A stretch of 64,000 bases of DNA. Origin: JACOMS01 sp051252005 (GTDB lineage: Bacteria > Pseudomonadota > Alphaproteobacteria > Caulobacterales > Maricaulaceae). The position numbers and the translations under genes were made by a program. The stretch lies in contig JBPOEZ010000003.1 of assembly GCA_051252005.1 (NCBI GenBank), forward strand, positions 248,001 through 312,000, written 5' to 3'. Below are positions 42,294 to 50,835 of the stretch, one piece after another (positions within the stretch are counted from its first letter, which is position 1; the number at the start of each line of letters is the position of its first letter). The notes beneath the pieces were generated by a model, which saw nothing but the letters and a program-made list of their open reading frames with translations, was not told the DNA's origin and searched no databases.

Positions 42294-42416
42294 ATGCTGA
42301 AAAACCGAACATTCGAAACCTATATATGGATCACAAGCCTCATATTTAGCGCCATTTTTCTGTTCGTAGAAAAATCCGAAGCCTCTACTTTTATCACCCC
42401 ACCTTTAATATCTTAG
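42294..42416 (+). CDS. 40-residue single-pass membrane peptide
   Basis: AAAGGAGAC is followed after a few bases by ATG at 42294, an almost ideal ribosome site. The 40-codon frame encodes a short polar start (MLKNRTFETYIW), one hydrophobic helix (ITSLIFSAIFLFV) and a polar end (EKSEASTFITPPLIS). It sits between the DMT transporter stop and the EP-repeat gene, in a gap that would otherwise be empty. Peptides of this size often modulate a larger membrane protein; which one is unknown. Too short to identify by family. Confidence 0.6.
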   Translation: MLKNRTFETYIWITSLIFSAIFLFVEKSEASTFITPPLIS

Positions 42417-42541
42417 CTCGAAAACAATTGCCGTATGCAATTCTGACTGAAATTTAATCCCCAATAGGGGGATTTTCACCCTTATAGACTCCAAGAGCCC
42501 CTTGGCGGGAAGAGGCCAAAGGCTTAGGCTAATGATGAGAC

Positions 42542-44434
42542 ATGCCGGATGGTCTGGCGATTCATGTAGCCAAGAGATATAATTACGTGAAATTGCCAAC
42601 CCACTTCCGCAATGGCTTTTCGCCCTATCACGACCCAGAGCCGTGGGCCGAATTCTATGATGATATTGCCCAGCGCGGGTCAACGGCGGCGGCTATCGCA
42701 CTCGCAGTACATGTTGGCCTTTTTCTCATCTTGCAACCCTCCTTTCGGATGCCGGACATCCCCGTTGAGCCGGACGCCATCCCTGTGCAGATTGTTGCCT
42801 TTGAGCAAGCGCCGAAAGAAGAAATTGTTCAGCCGGAACCCGTGATTTTACGTCCAGCTAAACCAGCCCCCATAGTACCGCAACCTGTTGCTCCAAAGCC
42901 TAAGCCTAAGCCTAAGCCCAAACCGAAACCCAAACCCGTGCTGGAACCTACGCCTCTACCGATAGAGCCGGAGCCCTTGCCTGAACCAGAACCAATTATT
43001 CCAGAGCCCGTCATCCCTGAGCCTGTTATCGAGCCGGAGCCCGTTATCACTCCGCCGCTGCCGGAAATATTAACGACTGAAACCCCGACCCCCGAAGAGG
43101 AGGCCTTACCAGAGCCTTTGCCAATAACCGAACCTGAGCCAGAACCTGTTATAGAACTCGAGCCTATCCCTGAGCCTATCCCAGAGCCAGTGCCTGAGCC
43201 GATTGTTGAACCTGAGCCAATCCCAGAACCTATTATTGAACCTTTGCCGGAACCAGTCATTGAGCCTGAACCTGAGCCCATTGTAGAGCCTGAACCGGAG
43301 CCTTTGCCAGATATGGAGCCTCTTGTTGAACCCGAACCCATAATCGACCCTGAGCCTGTGCTAGAAATTCCAGCCGAAGTTCTTCCAGACGTTAGTGTTG
43401 AAATTGACCCTGTCACAGAGCCCATTATCGACCCCGTAATCGAGTCTGACCCTGAAGCAAAGCCAGAGCCTTTCACCTCGGCTGATCCCACCGAAGAACC
43501 GCCGGTACCTGGGCCCGTTATTGAAGACAGTATTCTTGAGCCCCTTTTACCTGAAAACAATATCCTTCCCCAAACTGAGCCGGAAACTCTTATCGAAACG
43601 CCCCCTGCTGCTGCTGTCGATACGGAGATTGCCGAGCCTGAACCTGATGCGCCAGAATTGGTCACGACAGCGCCAGTGATTCTGGCCTCGCCGGACGCGC
43701 CGACGACATCCGAAGAGGCCGAGAATGCCATTCCTCAATCCCAAGCCGATTCAATGATAGACTTTAGACCTAGTGCGAATACGGGCGAAAACCCGAACAC
43801 AGGCATCCCAAGCTCCAACGTCCCTTCAGGTGGCTCAACGCCCGGCGGAAGCCCCGCATCTACAGAGCCCGGAAGTGGCGGCCGCACAAACTATACCGGT
43901 CCGACGGCAAGAGCCAATCCCGGCGCAAGCGGATGGACACTTGCGCCTCAGACCGGAACAAATGTCGGGGAAGGCTATGGCGGGCTTATTCTTGATGTTA
44001 AATGCCGAGAAGTAGGCCGCACCCATCAAGACTGTCCTGACTACATCCCCGGATTTAAAGGCCGTAATGCTGCCGGATACGAATCCTTTGGCGCGCATGC
44101 CAATGGCAATGTACCCACATCGACGCCGCGAGCCGGTACGCAAAGCAATCAATCTGTCGGCGGCGGGACAAACCCTTGGGCGCTTGGCATTGGCAATAAC
44201 AGCATCAATGCAGGCGGACCATCAGAAAGCATTCTAGACGATGCAGACTTTGGACGTACATTCCTAGGCACAAATATCGGTGACGGCAGCTCCGGCGGTC
44301 GGTTGCGAGATATGTTCGCCGACCCAGTAAAGCCTTGGGATGGAAACTTACAATCATTGCCAGAACCTGTCGCCCCTATTACGGGGCAGGCTCAAGATGA
44401 GGACAAGACGCCGCCAAAAGATGACGACCAGTAA
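42542..44434 (+). CDS. TonB-like membrane-anchored EP/KP-repeat protein with an atypical C-terminus
   Basis: 630 residues, or 615 from GTG 42587, which may be the better start. A single N-terminal helix (GSTAAAIALAVHVGLFLIL) and the segment IPVQIVAFEQAPKEE resemble TonB. A (Lys-Pro)n stretch (42895-42937) and about 180 residues of Glu-Pro-rich repeats follow, which would span the periplasm as a stiff rod. The C-terminal 180 residues are Gly/Asn/Ser-rich (NPGASGWTLAPQTGTN; GGLILDVKCREVGRTHQDCP) with one Cys pair, and lack the TonB YP-x-x-AR fold. It may be an energy transducer variant or a structural envelope protein. Function not assigned. Confidence 0.72.
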   Translation: MPDGLAIHVAKRYNYVKLPTHFRNGFSPYHDPEPWAEFYDDIAQRGSTAAAIALAVHVGLFLILQPSFRMPDIPVEPDAIPVQIVAFEQAPKEEIVQPEPVILRPAKPAPIVPQPVAPKPKPKPKPKPKPKPVLEPTPLPIEPEPLPEPEPIIPEPVIPEPVIEPEPVITPPLPEILTTETPTPEEEALPEPLPITEPEPEPVIELEPIPEPIPEPVPEPIVEPEPIPEPIIEPLPEPVIEPEPEPIVEPEPEPLPDMEPLVEPEPIIDPEPVLEIPAEVLPDVSVEIDPVTEPIIDPVIESDPEAKPEPFTSADPTEEPPVPGPVIEDSILEPLLPENNILPQTEPETLIETPPAAAVDTEIAEPEPDAPELVTTAPVILASPDAPTTSEEAENAIPQSQADSMIDFRPSANTGENPNTGIPSSNVPSGGSTPGGSPASTEPGSGGRTNYTGPTARANPGASGWTLAPQTGTNVGEGYGGLILDVKCREVGRTHQDCPDYIPGFKGRNAAGYESFGAHANGNVPTSTPRAGTQSNQSVGGGTNPWALGIGNNSINAGGPSESILDDADFGRTFLGTNIGDGSSGGRLRDMFADPVKPWDGNLQSLPEPVAPITGQAQDEDKTPPKDDDQ

Positions 44435-44768
44435 TTACCCTAAATAATGCACGCTTTTGTTAAGTATTTGAGAGTTCAACTGCTCGGTTATTAACTGGGG
44501 TATTCTATGTCGCCTGACACATTGACTGATTTTATTAGCTTTTTTTGCCTACTTGCTTGAAGTCTCAAAAGGAATGATTGAAATCGCAATAATGTTAAAC
44601 AACGTGTTAACGCAGAATAAAAATCACACGTTAATGACAAAGTCTAACCCGTATTTAAGCCGTACACGCTATTTAAAGATCATTGAAGTACGATCTGTCT
44701 TCTAATTGGGACGATTCTTGCAACACGAGAGTTATACTGGGGCAGACTGTCCTAATTGGAGAAAACAA
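44435..44768. other. AT-rich intergenic region before rlpA
   Basis: 334 bases without a convincing gene. It contains TTAA-N8-TTAAC near 44593, one base off the CtrA spacing, and a second TTAA further on. No good -35/-10 pair or terminator was found. A near-repeat TAATTGGGA / TAATTGGAG occurs just before the rlpA start, the second forming its ribosome site. Confidence 0.4.
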
Positions 44769-45809
44769 ATGGCAAACAGGGTGGACAAGATGACACGTAA
44801 ACTTAATAAGCAATTCGTTTTGGGTCTCGGCGTACTGAGTGTAGCAACCCTAAGCCTCGGAACAACAGCAACAGCTGGTGAATATTATGTTCCATCCACT
44901 TATCTATCTGCCTCAGCACCCATTACCTACAAAATGACAAACCCAAACATGTTTACCAGTAACGCGCCACAAGCAGCCGCTCCCGCCTTGAACCAAACCA
45001 TGGTTGATCCAAACCTTTACCCTCATCAGCGTGTTGGCAACCCTTACACTGTCGCAGGACAGACATATACACCGCGCCATGAGCCTGGCTACGATATGGT
45101 TGGCACCGCGTCATGGTATGGAGACAAATTTCACGGAAAAATGACCGCAAACGGCGAAACTTACGATAAAAATGCCATGACAGCTGCGCACAAAACTTTA
45201 CCTCTAAATAGCTATGTCATTGTGACGAATATGGCGACAGGCCAGTCTTTAAAGCTGCGCATTAATGACCGCGGCCCGTTTGTTGGCAACCGTATCATTG
45301 ATCTCTCGGAAGCGGCAGCCACGTTGCTGGGCTATAAAACCTCCGGTCTTGGTGATGTTCGTGTTCAATATGCAGGCCCCGCAGAAAACACAACTCAGCA
45401 AGCTTACGCAGCCCCTGTCGCGCCGCAATATGTTGCACCAGCGCCAGTACCTGCTCCGCAGCAGTTTGCCCAAAACATGGCTCAGCCTCAAGTCTTTCAG
45501 CAGCAAGTGCAGCCCCAAGTCTCTCAACCGCAGACTTACCAGCCTTTGCGTCAGCAAGCGCCCCAAGCTCAACAACCGCAAGTCCATGTGCCTAACATCA
45601 TGGTCCCTGCGCCGTTTATGCCGCAAGCCGCGCTACCAACTACGCCGCACGCTATCCCAGAAGCCTATGCACCGACGCCGGGCCAAGATGATGAGTTTGT
45701 AACGCTAACGATTAAAGGCCCTATCCATATGGCAACAGACCGTGCGCAAAGTCCAAGGTCATACCTCACCCCTGTTGTGAACCAGACTGCCTATGGAACT
45801 GCAAAATAA
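44769..45809 (+). CDS. rlpA: RlpA-family septal-ring lytic transglycosylase-like protein
   Basis: 346 residues from ATG 44769 (GGAG upstream). A signal peptide (KQFVLGLGVLSVATLSLGTT with a cleavage after ATAG) precedes the double-psi barrel domain: GTASWYGDKFHGKMTANGET, AHKTLPLNSYVIVTNMATG and the catalytic Asp in NDRGPFVGNRIIDLSEAAA. RlpA cleaves glycan strands stripped of stem peptides. No lipobox Cys and no SPOR domain are visible; the C-terminal 140 residues are Gln/Pro-rich, unlike Escherichia coli RlpA. Septal targeting, if any, must therefore use another route. Terminator follows. Confidence 0.9.
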   Translation: MANRVDKMTRKLNKQFVLGLGVLSVATLSLGTTATAGEYYVPSTYLSASAPITYKMTNPNMFTSNAPQAAAPALNQTMVDPNLYPHQRVGNPYTVAGQTYTPRHEPGYDMVGTASWYGDKFHGKMTANGETYDKNAMTAAHKTLPLNSYVIVTNMATGQSLKLRINDRGPFVGNRIIDLSEAAATLLGYKTSGLGDVRVQYAGPAENTTQQAYAAPVAPQYVAPAPVPAPQQFAQNMAQPQVFQQQVQPQVSQPQTYQPLRQQAPQAQQPQVHVPNIMVPAPFMPQAALPTTPHAIPEAYAPTPGQDDEFVTLTIKGPIHMATDRAQSPRSYLTPVVNQTAYGTAK

Positions 45810-45835
45810 AGAAACTCTGATATTAAGACTCAGAA

Positions 45836-45868
45836 GGGCGCGCCAAGTTAGGCGTGCTCTTTTTTTTA
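45836..45868 (+). terminator. Intrinsic terminator of rlpA
   Basis: GGGCGCGCC pairs with GGCGTGCTC (two G-T pairs) around AAGTTA and is followed by eight T residues. It also separates rlpA from the convergent YiiX-like gene. Confidence 0.85.
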
Positions 45869-45883
45869 TGCCGCTACGCCATA

Positions 45884-47257
45884 TTAAGTCTGAGCAGGAA
45901 ACACGCTCTCAAAACTCCGCGCAAGCTTAGTGCGGGCGGTCTGCCCTGTGACAAGCTCATTGCCCTCAAGACCATAAGCGGCCACAAGCTCAAACATGTC
46001 TTGTCCCAAACCTTGATTTAGGAAATCTTCCGCAGACAGGCACTTTCGTCCTGCTTTTGTAGAGAGATCGAAATTGATACCGCCGATGCCGTGGTACGCG
46101 CGGTAGATGACTTCAGTACAGACGAGCCTGTCCGCTGCGCTAAAATCGAAGATAAAATCATAAAGCTTGCCCGCATGGCTAAGGGCCCTGTTCAGAGCGG
46201 CGGCAATATCATCGGGTGATAGTTTTGGCCGTAAGACAACAAAGGCGTCAACCTGCAAGGTTTCCAAGGCCGGACGGAGCAAAACGCCGTCTTTCTTAGA
46301 TTCTAGGAAATGAACATCTTCGCCGGAGTGTTTAAACCCGTCCGAAACATCGCGCACGCCTAAGGCTTTTCGAGCGTTAGGCGTGCCAATATAGAGTGCA
46401 GCATGAGGCCAAAATCCTGGCAGGAAGAGATTGCTCATCGCGTCGTCATGGCGCGTGATAAACACATCGCCTGGCTGCAACATCGTGAGAACCTGCGAGA
46501 CGGTCTCCTCAGTGACCCGTTTGCCTAGCTCTGGATTTTTCGCAAGCGGGATTGTTAGCTCTGCAATATCAGAACCCGTGGTTTCGAACAGAGCGAACAT
46601 AATCTTGCGCCCTGTCGATAAGCGTCGTCTGCGTAAGGAGAACTTCAAAAAACGGCTATAGCGCCTCAGATGATCTCCGCGTGAAACCGCTGGCCTATTA
46701 AGGTCGCCTAATATTTTGCGCACCGGAGCAAGGTCATCGCTTTCAAGGGCCGCCTCTATTCTTTCCTTGTGCAGGTCATAAAACTCACAGGCGCGGTAAA
46801 ACCACATCATTTTTCTTGTGGATGTTAAGCCGCGATAAAGATGAGTGAAGCTTTTACGCTTAATCCCATAGCGCAGCTCGGCCTCGTCCAGCTTCTTCCA
46901 AACAATCTCTCTGTGCTTGGCCAAATCAATTAAATACTCACCCGATTGGACGAGAAGTTCTGCCCCGCAAAAGGCCAAGGCAAAGGCCTGAATTTGGCGC
47001 TCACTAAGTTCTGAGTTTCCGGCCTTGGTCGTGAAAAATGGGCGCAAGGATAATATCATTTGCCAGATCGCCACACGCACGCCGAGATAGCGGGCATAAT
47101 GTTCTCTTAAGCGTTCATCTTCGACCGGATCATAATAGCTACGCCGTTCGGCCGCGCGGCTATCTTCGATCATAACCGACATATCGTCAATCGAGGGTAT
47201 GCCCGCAGCAGAGGCTTGGAGAGTTCTTATCGCATCTTGGAAAAGATGTGTCCCCAC
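45884..47257 (-). CDS. YiiX/YebB-like permuted NlpC/P60 cysteine hydrolase
   Basis: 457 residues, longer than stand-alone YiiX because of a 200-residue helical N-terminal region. The C-terminal half has the permuted papain-like layout: LQPGDVFITRHDDAMSNLFL, the catalytic His in GFWPHAALYIGT and the Cys in ADRLVCTEVIYRAYHGIG. Members cleave amide bonds in peptidoglycan or act on lipids. No signal peptide is visible, so access to the wall is unexplained; a cytoplasmic lipid or peptide substrate is possible. Adjacent to the GT2 gene by two bases, so co-transcribed with it. Confidence 0.78.
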   Translation of the reverse strand: MGTHLFQDAIRTLQASAAGIPSIDDMSVMIEDSRAAERRSYYDPVEDERLREHYARYLGVRVAIWQMILSLRPFFTTKAGNSELSERQIQAFALAFCGAELLVQSGEYLIDLAKHREIVWKKLDEAELRYGIKRKSFTHLYRGLTSTRKMMWFYRACEFYDLHKERIEAALESDDLAPVRKILGDLNRPAVSRGDHLRRYSRFLKFSLRRRRLSTGRKIMFALFETTGSDIAELTIPLAKNPELGKRVTEETVSQVLTMLQPGDVFITRHDDAMSNLFLPGFWPHAALYIGTPNARKALGVRDVSDGFKHSGEDVHFLESKKDGVLLRPALETLQVDAFVVLRPKLSPDDIAAALNRALSHAGKLYDFIFDFSAADRLVCTEVIYRAYHGIGGINFDLSTKAGRKCLSAEDFLNQGLGQDMFELVAAYGLEGNELVTGQTARTKLARSFESVFPAQT

Positions 47258-47259
47258 GT

Positions 47260-47997
47260 CTATTCCTCAGTCCACCCCTTAGGGTTTTTCAAGCGGCGAT
47301 TAAGCCACATAACGCCGCGCAGGTCAGCAATAGAAACACGAAGCCGGCCAAAATTCGTATATTTTGACACGCCAAATTCTCTGTGACGGTGGTTCACATC
47401 GACATATTCCGCGACATAGCCTTCGCGCAAAATAAGCGCGGGGATATAGCGGTGGATATGATCAAAGTAAGGTAGCAATAAAAAGACCTCGCGAGAGAAA
47501 ACTTTCAATCCGCAGCCCGTATCATCTGCATTGTCTTTTAAAAGTTTCTTACGCACCCCGTTACCGAACCGCGAGGCGAAGCGCTTGGCCCAGCTATCTT
47601 TCCGCTTTGCGCGGCGGCCGCCAACCAAAGCCAGATTTTCAGGAGCGTCTTTCCGGCTATATTGCGCGAAGAGCGCCGGAATATCCGCCGGATCATTTTG
47701 TCCATCTCCGTCCAGAGTGGCAATCACAGGTGATTTCGCGGCCAAGATACCCGTCCGAATGGACCGAGACTGTCCAGCATTTTCGATATGCGATAGAGCC
47801 CGCAGCGCAGGGTAGGTCTTCTTCAATTCTTTAAGAACTGCTTCGGTGTCATCGCTACTGCGATCATTCACGAAAATCATTTCGTAGGGCATGCCGTCCA
47901 AGGCTTGTGCAATCTCTTGCACAAGCAAGCCGACATTTTCCGACTCGTTGTAGACTGGGACAACGACGCTAAGGTCTAAAGGTGTGGGCTTGGCCAT
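47260..47997 (-). CDS. Family 2 glycosyltransferase (dolichyl-phosphate mannosyltransferase type)
   Basis: 245 residues from ATG 47997, which has GAGGA upstream; the longer frame adds eight residues without support. GT-A motifs: LSVVVPVYNESENVGLLVQE, VNDRSSDDTEAVL, the metal-binding DGDGQNDPADIPALF, and a C-terminal FGVSKYTNFGRLRV. It probably transfers a sugar to undecaprenyl or dolichyl-like phosphate on the cytoplasmic face. No C-terminal membrane helices are seen. It is divergent from the GT39 gene with about 100 bases between, and the pair could act in sequence. Confidence 0.9.
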   Translation of the reverse strand: MAKPTPLDLSVVVPVYNESENVGLLVQEIAQALDGMPYEMIFVNDRSSDDTEAVLKELKKTYPALRALSHIENAGQSRSIRTGILAAKSPVIATLDGDGQNDPADIPALFAQYSRKDAPENLALVGGRRAKRKDSWAKRFASRFGNGVRKKLLKDNADDTGCGLKVFSREVFLLLPYFDHIHRYIPALILREGYVAEYVDVNHRHREFGVSKYTNFGRLRVSIADLRGVMWLNRRLKNPKGWTEE

Positions 47998-48099
47998 GAT
48001 ATTCCTCGTTTTTTTCGTCATGACACGGAGTAGCTAGCTAATCAACAGATGTGCCGAGTTTTGCCTCTACAATGACTATAAAAAGCGGTAACATAACGT

Positions 48100-49854
48100 A
48101 TGGATAGCCAAACAAAAACCGCCAAACGCCCACATATCTTATATGCTGCGCTATTAATTGCCCTAACACTCTGGATGTCGATTCCCGGTATTTGGTCCAT
48201 CCCCGTCATTGATAGAGACGAAGCCCGCTACGCTCAAGCCACTGTGCAAATGGTCGATAGCGGCGATTACGTGAATATAAAATTCCAAGACCGCTCTCGT
48301 AATAAAAAACCTGCGGGCATTTATTGGATGCAGGCCGCTACCGTCAAAGCTTTTGCTGACCCCAGCCAGCGAGCCATTTGGGCGCACAGATTGCCCTCTA
48401 TTCTGGCCGGGTTGATTGCTGTGCTTGCGACCTATTGGGGCGGCATCCTCATCCTAGGGCGGCGCGGAGCCTTTATTAGCGCGGGCCTTCTCGCCACATC
48501 TGCTCTATTTGTTTTTGAAACGCATATAGCAAAGACAGACGCTATGCTCTGCGCAATGTCTGCCGTAACGCTCGCATGTCTGATACGGCAGAGATTATCC
48601 CCGAAGCCTTATATTGCGATACTTTTTTGGGCCGCCATCGGCGTGGGCATCATGATTAAAGGGCCGATAGTCCCGCTTCTCGTGATCCTAACATGCGGCG
48701 CGCTTTTCATTTGGGAGCGGAACGCCGCTTGGATAAAATCATTGATCTCTTGGCCCGGAATAGCACTATCTGCGCTTATCGTATTGCCATGGTTTATCAT
48801 GATTGGCCTGTCGACCGACGGGGCTTTCTTTACCGAATCCGTTGGGCAAGACCTTCTCCCGAAAGTCATGGGCGGACAAGAAAAACACGGCGCGGCACCC
48901 GGATATTACGCCCTCACCTTACCGCTTCTGTTTTGGCCAGGCAGCTTGTTTCTACTTTGCGGGCTTATATTCGGCGTTCGCGCGGCGCGTTCAAAGGATG
49001 CGGCGAACCCTGCGCTTGCGTCATCTATGCGGCTCCTCCTCACGTGGGTAATTCCGTTTTGGATTCTGCTAGAACTCGTTCCAACTAAGCTGCCTAATTA
49101 TTTATTGCCTGTCTATCCGGCCCTCGCCCTCATGTGCGGCGGCGCAACCACCGCGCTACTGCAAATCGATGCGTTCAAGACATCCCGCCGCATAAGCGCC
49201 GCGCTCTTTTTTGTGATGTCGATCCTTCTTTTGACGGTTATTTTGAGCGGCGAAGCGGCTTATGCTGCATCGCAAAACGTATCAATGTGGATAGGGCTTC
49301 TCTGCCTTGCCCTTATCTTTATATCCGCAGGGAGCCTTTGGGGCGGACGGACGAAAGCCGCGATGATAAGCGGCCTTGGCAGCGCGCTTGTTCTCTCCAC
49401 CCTGACCTACCTGCATATTCTGCCGCGGCTAGATACTCTCTTTGTTAGCCACCGCGTTGAAGCGCAGCTTACCGCTGCCGGTGTCACCCTGCCTAGAAAC
49501 GGCGGGCCGCAAATCATGTCTCCGCACTTTACCGAACCTAGCCTTGTCTACCGTTTGGGTACGGATATTTTGCTCGGTGACAAAGCAGATTTAGAGCGTG
49601 ATGCCGATAGAGAGTCGGGGCAAATTTGGCTATTGGATACAGCCCGCGAAGAGGTAAGGCTGAAATTACAAGCCCTGAAACCCACCCATTGTTTTGATGA
49701 AATTACAGAGGTCCCAGGTATCAATTATTCTAAAGGCGATCCGGTGACACTGTCCGCTTTGACATTAAAGCCTTGCGAAAAAATGCCTGCGAAAACAGAA
49801 ACTGGCGAGTCTGTCAGTCCAGAGCCTATAAACCCCTCGCCTAGCGACCCGTAA
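48100..49854 (+). CDS. Family 39 (ArnT-like) lipid-linked glycosyltransferase
   Basis: 584 residues with about eleven hydrophobic helices. The first periplasmic loop carries the catalytic signature VIDRDEARYAQATVQMVDSG followed by KFQDRSRNKKPAGIYW, typical of ArnT/PMT enzymes that use polyprenyl-phosphate sugars. It modifies lipid A, glycan or protein outside the membrane. The nearby GT2 makes the likely polyprenyl-phosphate donor. It overlaps the convergent GT2 gene by 14 bases at the stops. Confidence 0.9.
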   Translation: MDSQTKTAKRPHILYAALLIALTLWMSIPGIWSIPVIDRDEARYAQATVQMVDSGDYVNIKFQDRSRNKKPAGIYWMQAATVKAFADPSQRAIWAHRLPSILAGLIAVLATYWGGILILGRRGAFISAGLLATSALFVFETHIAKTDAMLCAMSAVTLACLIRQRLSPKPYIAILFWAAIGVGIMIKGPIVPLLVILTCGALFIWERNAAWIKSLISWPGIALSALIVLPWFIMIGLSTDGAFFTESVGQDLLPKVMGGQEKHGAAPGYYALTLPLLFWPGSLFLLCGLIFGVRAARSKDAANPALASSMRLLLTWVIPFWILLELVPTKLPNYLLPVYPALALMCGGATTALLQIDAFKTSRRISAALFFVMSILLLTVILSGEAAYAASQNVSMWIGLLCLALIFISAGSLWGGRTKAAMISGLGSALVLSTLTYLHILPRLDTLFVSHRVEAQLTAAGVTLPRNGGPQIMSPHFTEPSLVYRLGTDILLGDKADLERDADRESGQIWLLDTAREEVRLKLQALKPTHCFDEITEVPGINYSKGDPVTLSALTLKPCEKMPAKTETGESVSPEPINPSPSDP

Positions 49855-50824
49855 GGCTGGCGCGAAAAGCAAGATACCAAGCCCGTCCCATAATCGCAGC
49901 AAGCATCAATGGTGCTGTTAATACGGTTAAGACCTTGCCCCACCATTTGTCGGAATAACGCCAGAAGTAACGGATAAACCCTTTGAGTTTCTCCCACTCA
50001 ATGCGCTGCCTCGGTACGCGGCTCGTCGAGCCATAATGCATCACCGCCGCCGTCGGAACAAAATAAACCTGCCCGCCTTTTTTGCGAGTTCGGTGGCACA
50101 AATCAATATCTTCGACATGGAAGAAATAGTCTTCGTCAAATCCGCCTAAATCATCAAACGACGCTCGGTCCATCATCAAAAACGCGCCGCTAACAATAGG
50201 CACAGCGATAGGCACGCTTGGCAGTGGGTACTTTTCAAGATGAATAGATTTGATCCCGGGTATCTTATGCATTCCCGTGAATGTCACAACTGCGCCAAAA
50301 GGTGTTAACGCCCCGCGCCGTCCGCCGCGTTGTTCACGGCCATTGATATCCCGCAAGAGACCACCCACGACCCACGGGCGCGTTAAATTTTTCCCGCAGT
50401 CTGCAAGTTGCATCGCAGCAGAAGGTTTCAAAACAGCATCTGGATTTAAGAAGAGTAAATAATCACCAAGAGCAAGCCGCGCGCCGTAATTACAGCCTGT
50501 GGCGAAGCCCACATTGCCGTGACCTTGCATCAGCCGAACCTTATCTTCGCTCATTATAAGATGGCTCAAACTGTTGCGCGCATCTGGCGTATTACCATTA
50601 TCCACGAGGATCAGTTCAAAAACATCGGGATCGTCTAGGACTGCTTTGACGGATTCCAGCAAAGCCGGACCCGTGTGAAAAGCTACCATGACGACGCTGA
50701 TTTTCGGTTTTCGACCTGCCTGCGCTATTGGAATGATATTAGTTTGCACACGAACCGCCTGAAAATCCTCGCAAGGCACATCGCATGATTTGGCATAATC
50801 TGTAAATGTATTTATACATAACAA
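49841..50824 (-). CDS. Family 2 glycosyltransferase (rhamnosyltransferase-like)
   Basis: 327 residues. The GT-A core shows ISVVMVAFHTGPALLESVKA, ELILVDNGNTPDARNSL, GNVGFATGCNYGARLALGDY, LLFLNPDAVLKPSA and FFHVEDIDLCHRTRKKGGQV. The NPDA and HVEDID motifs and the C-terminal hydrophobic pair resemble WbbL-type rhamnosyltransferases. A dTDP-rhamnose donor would fit the presence of RmlA at 21 kb. The first 35 residues (Cys-rich, not conserved-looking) leave the exact start unsure. Followed upstream by the O-antigen ligase gene on the same strand. Confidence 0.88.
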   Translation of the reverse strand: MLCINTFTDYAKSCDVPCEDFQAVRVQTNIIPIAQAGRKPKISVVMVAFHTGPALLESVKAVLDDPDVFELILVDNGNTPDARNSLSHLIMSEDKVRLMQGHGNVGFATGCNYGARLALGDYLLFLNPDAVLKPSAAMQLADCGKNLTRPWVVGGLLRDINGREQRGGRRGALTPFGAVVTFTGMHKIPGIKSIHLEKYPLPSVPIAVPIVSGAFLMMDRASFDDLGGFDEDYFFHVEDIDLCHRTRKKGGQVYFVPTAAVMHYGSTSRVPRQRIEWEKLKGFIRYFWRYSDKWWGKVLTVLTAPLMLAAIMGRAWYLAFRASLTGR

Positions 50825-50835
50825 TACAACTTAGA

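Noticed and set aside
42829..43731. Long minus-strand ORF (300 codons) rich in Gly-Ser
   Set aside because: It is the exact complement of the Glu-Pro repeats; a GC-skewed repeat leaves the opposite frame open. No ribosome site and no protein-like composition.
44590..44612. CtrA box before rlpA
   Set aside because: The two TTAA units are eight, not seven, bases apart, so the site does not meet the CtrA spacing.
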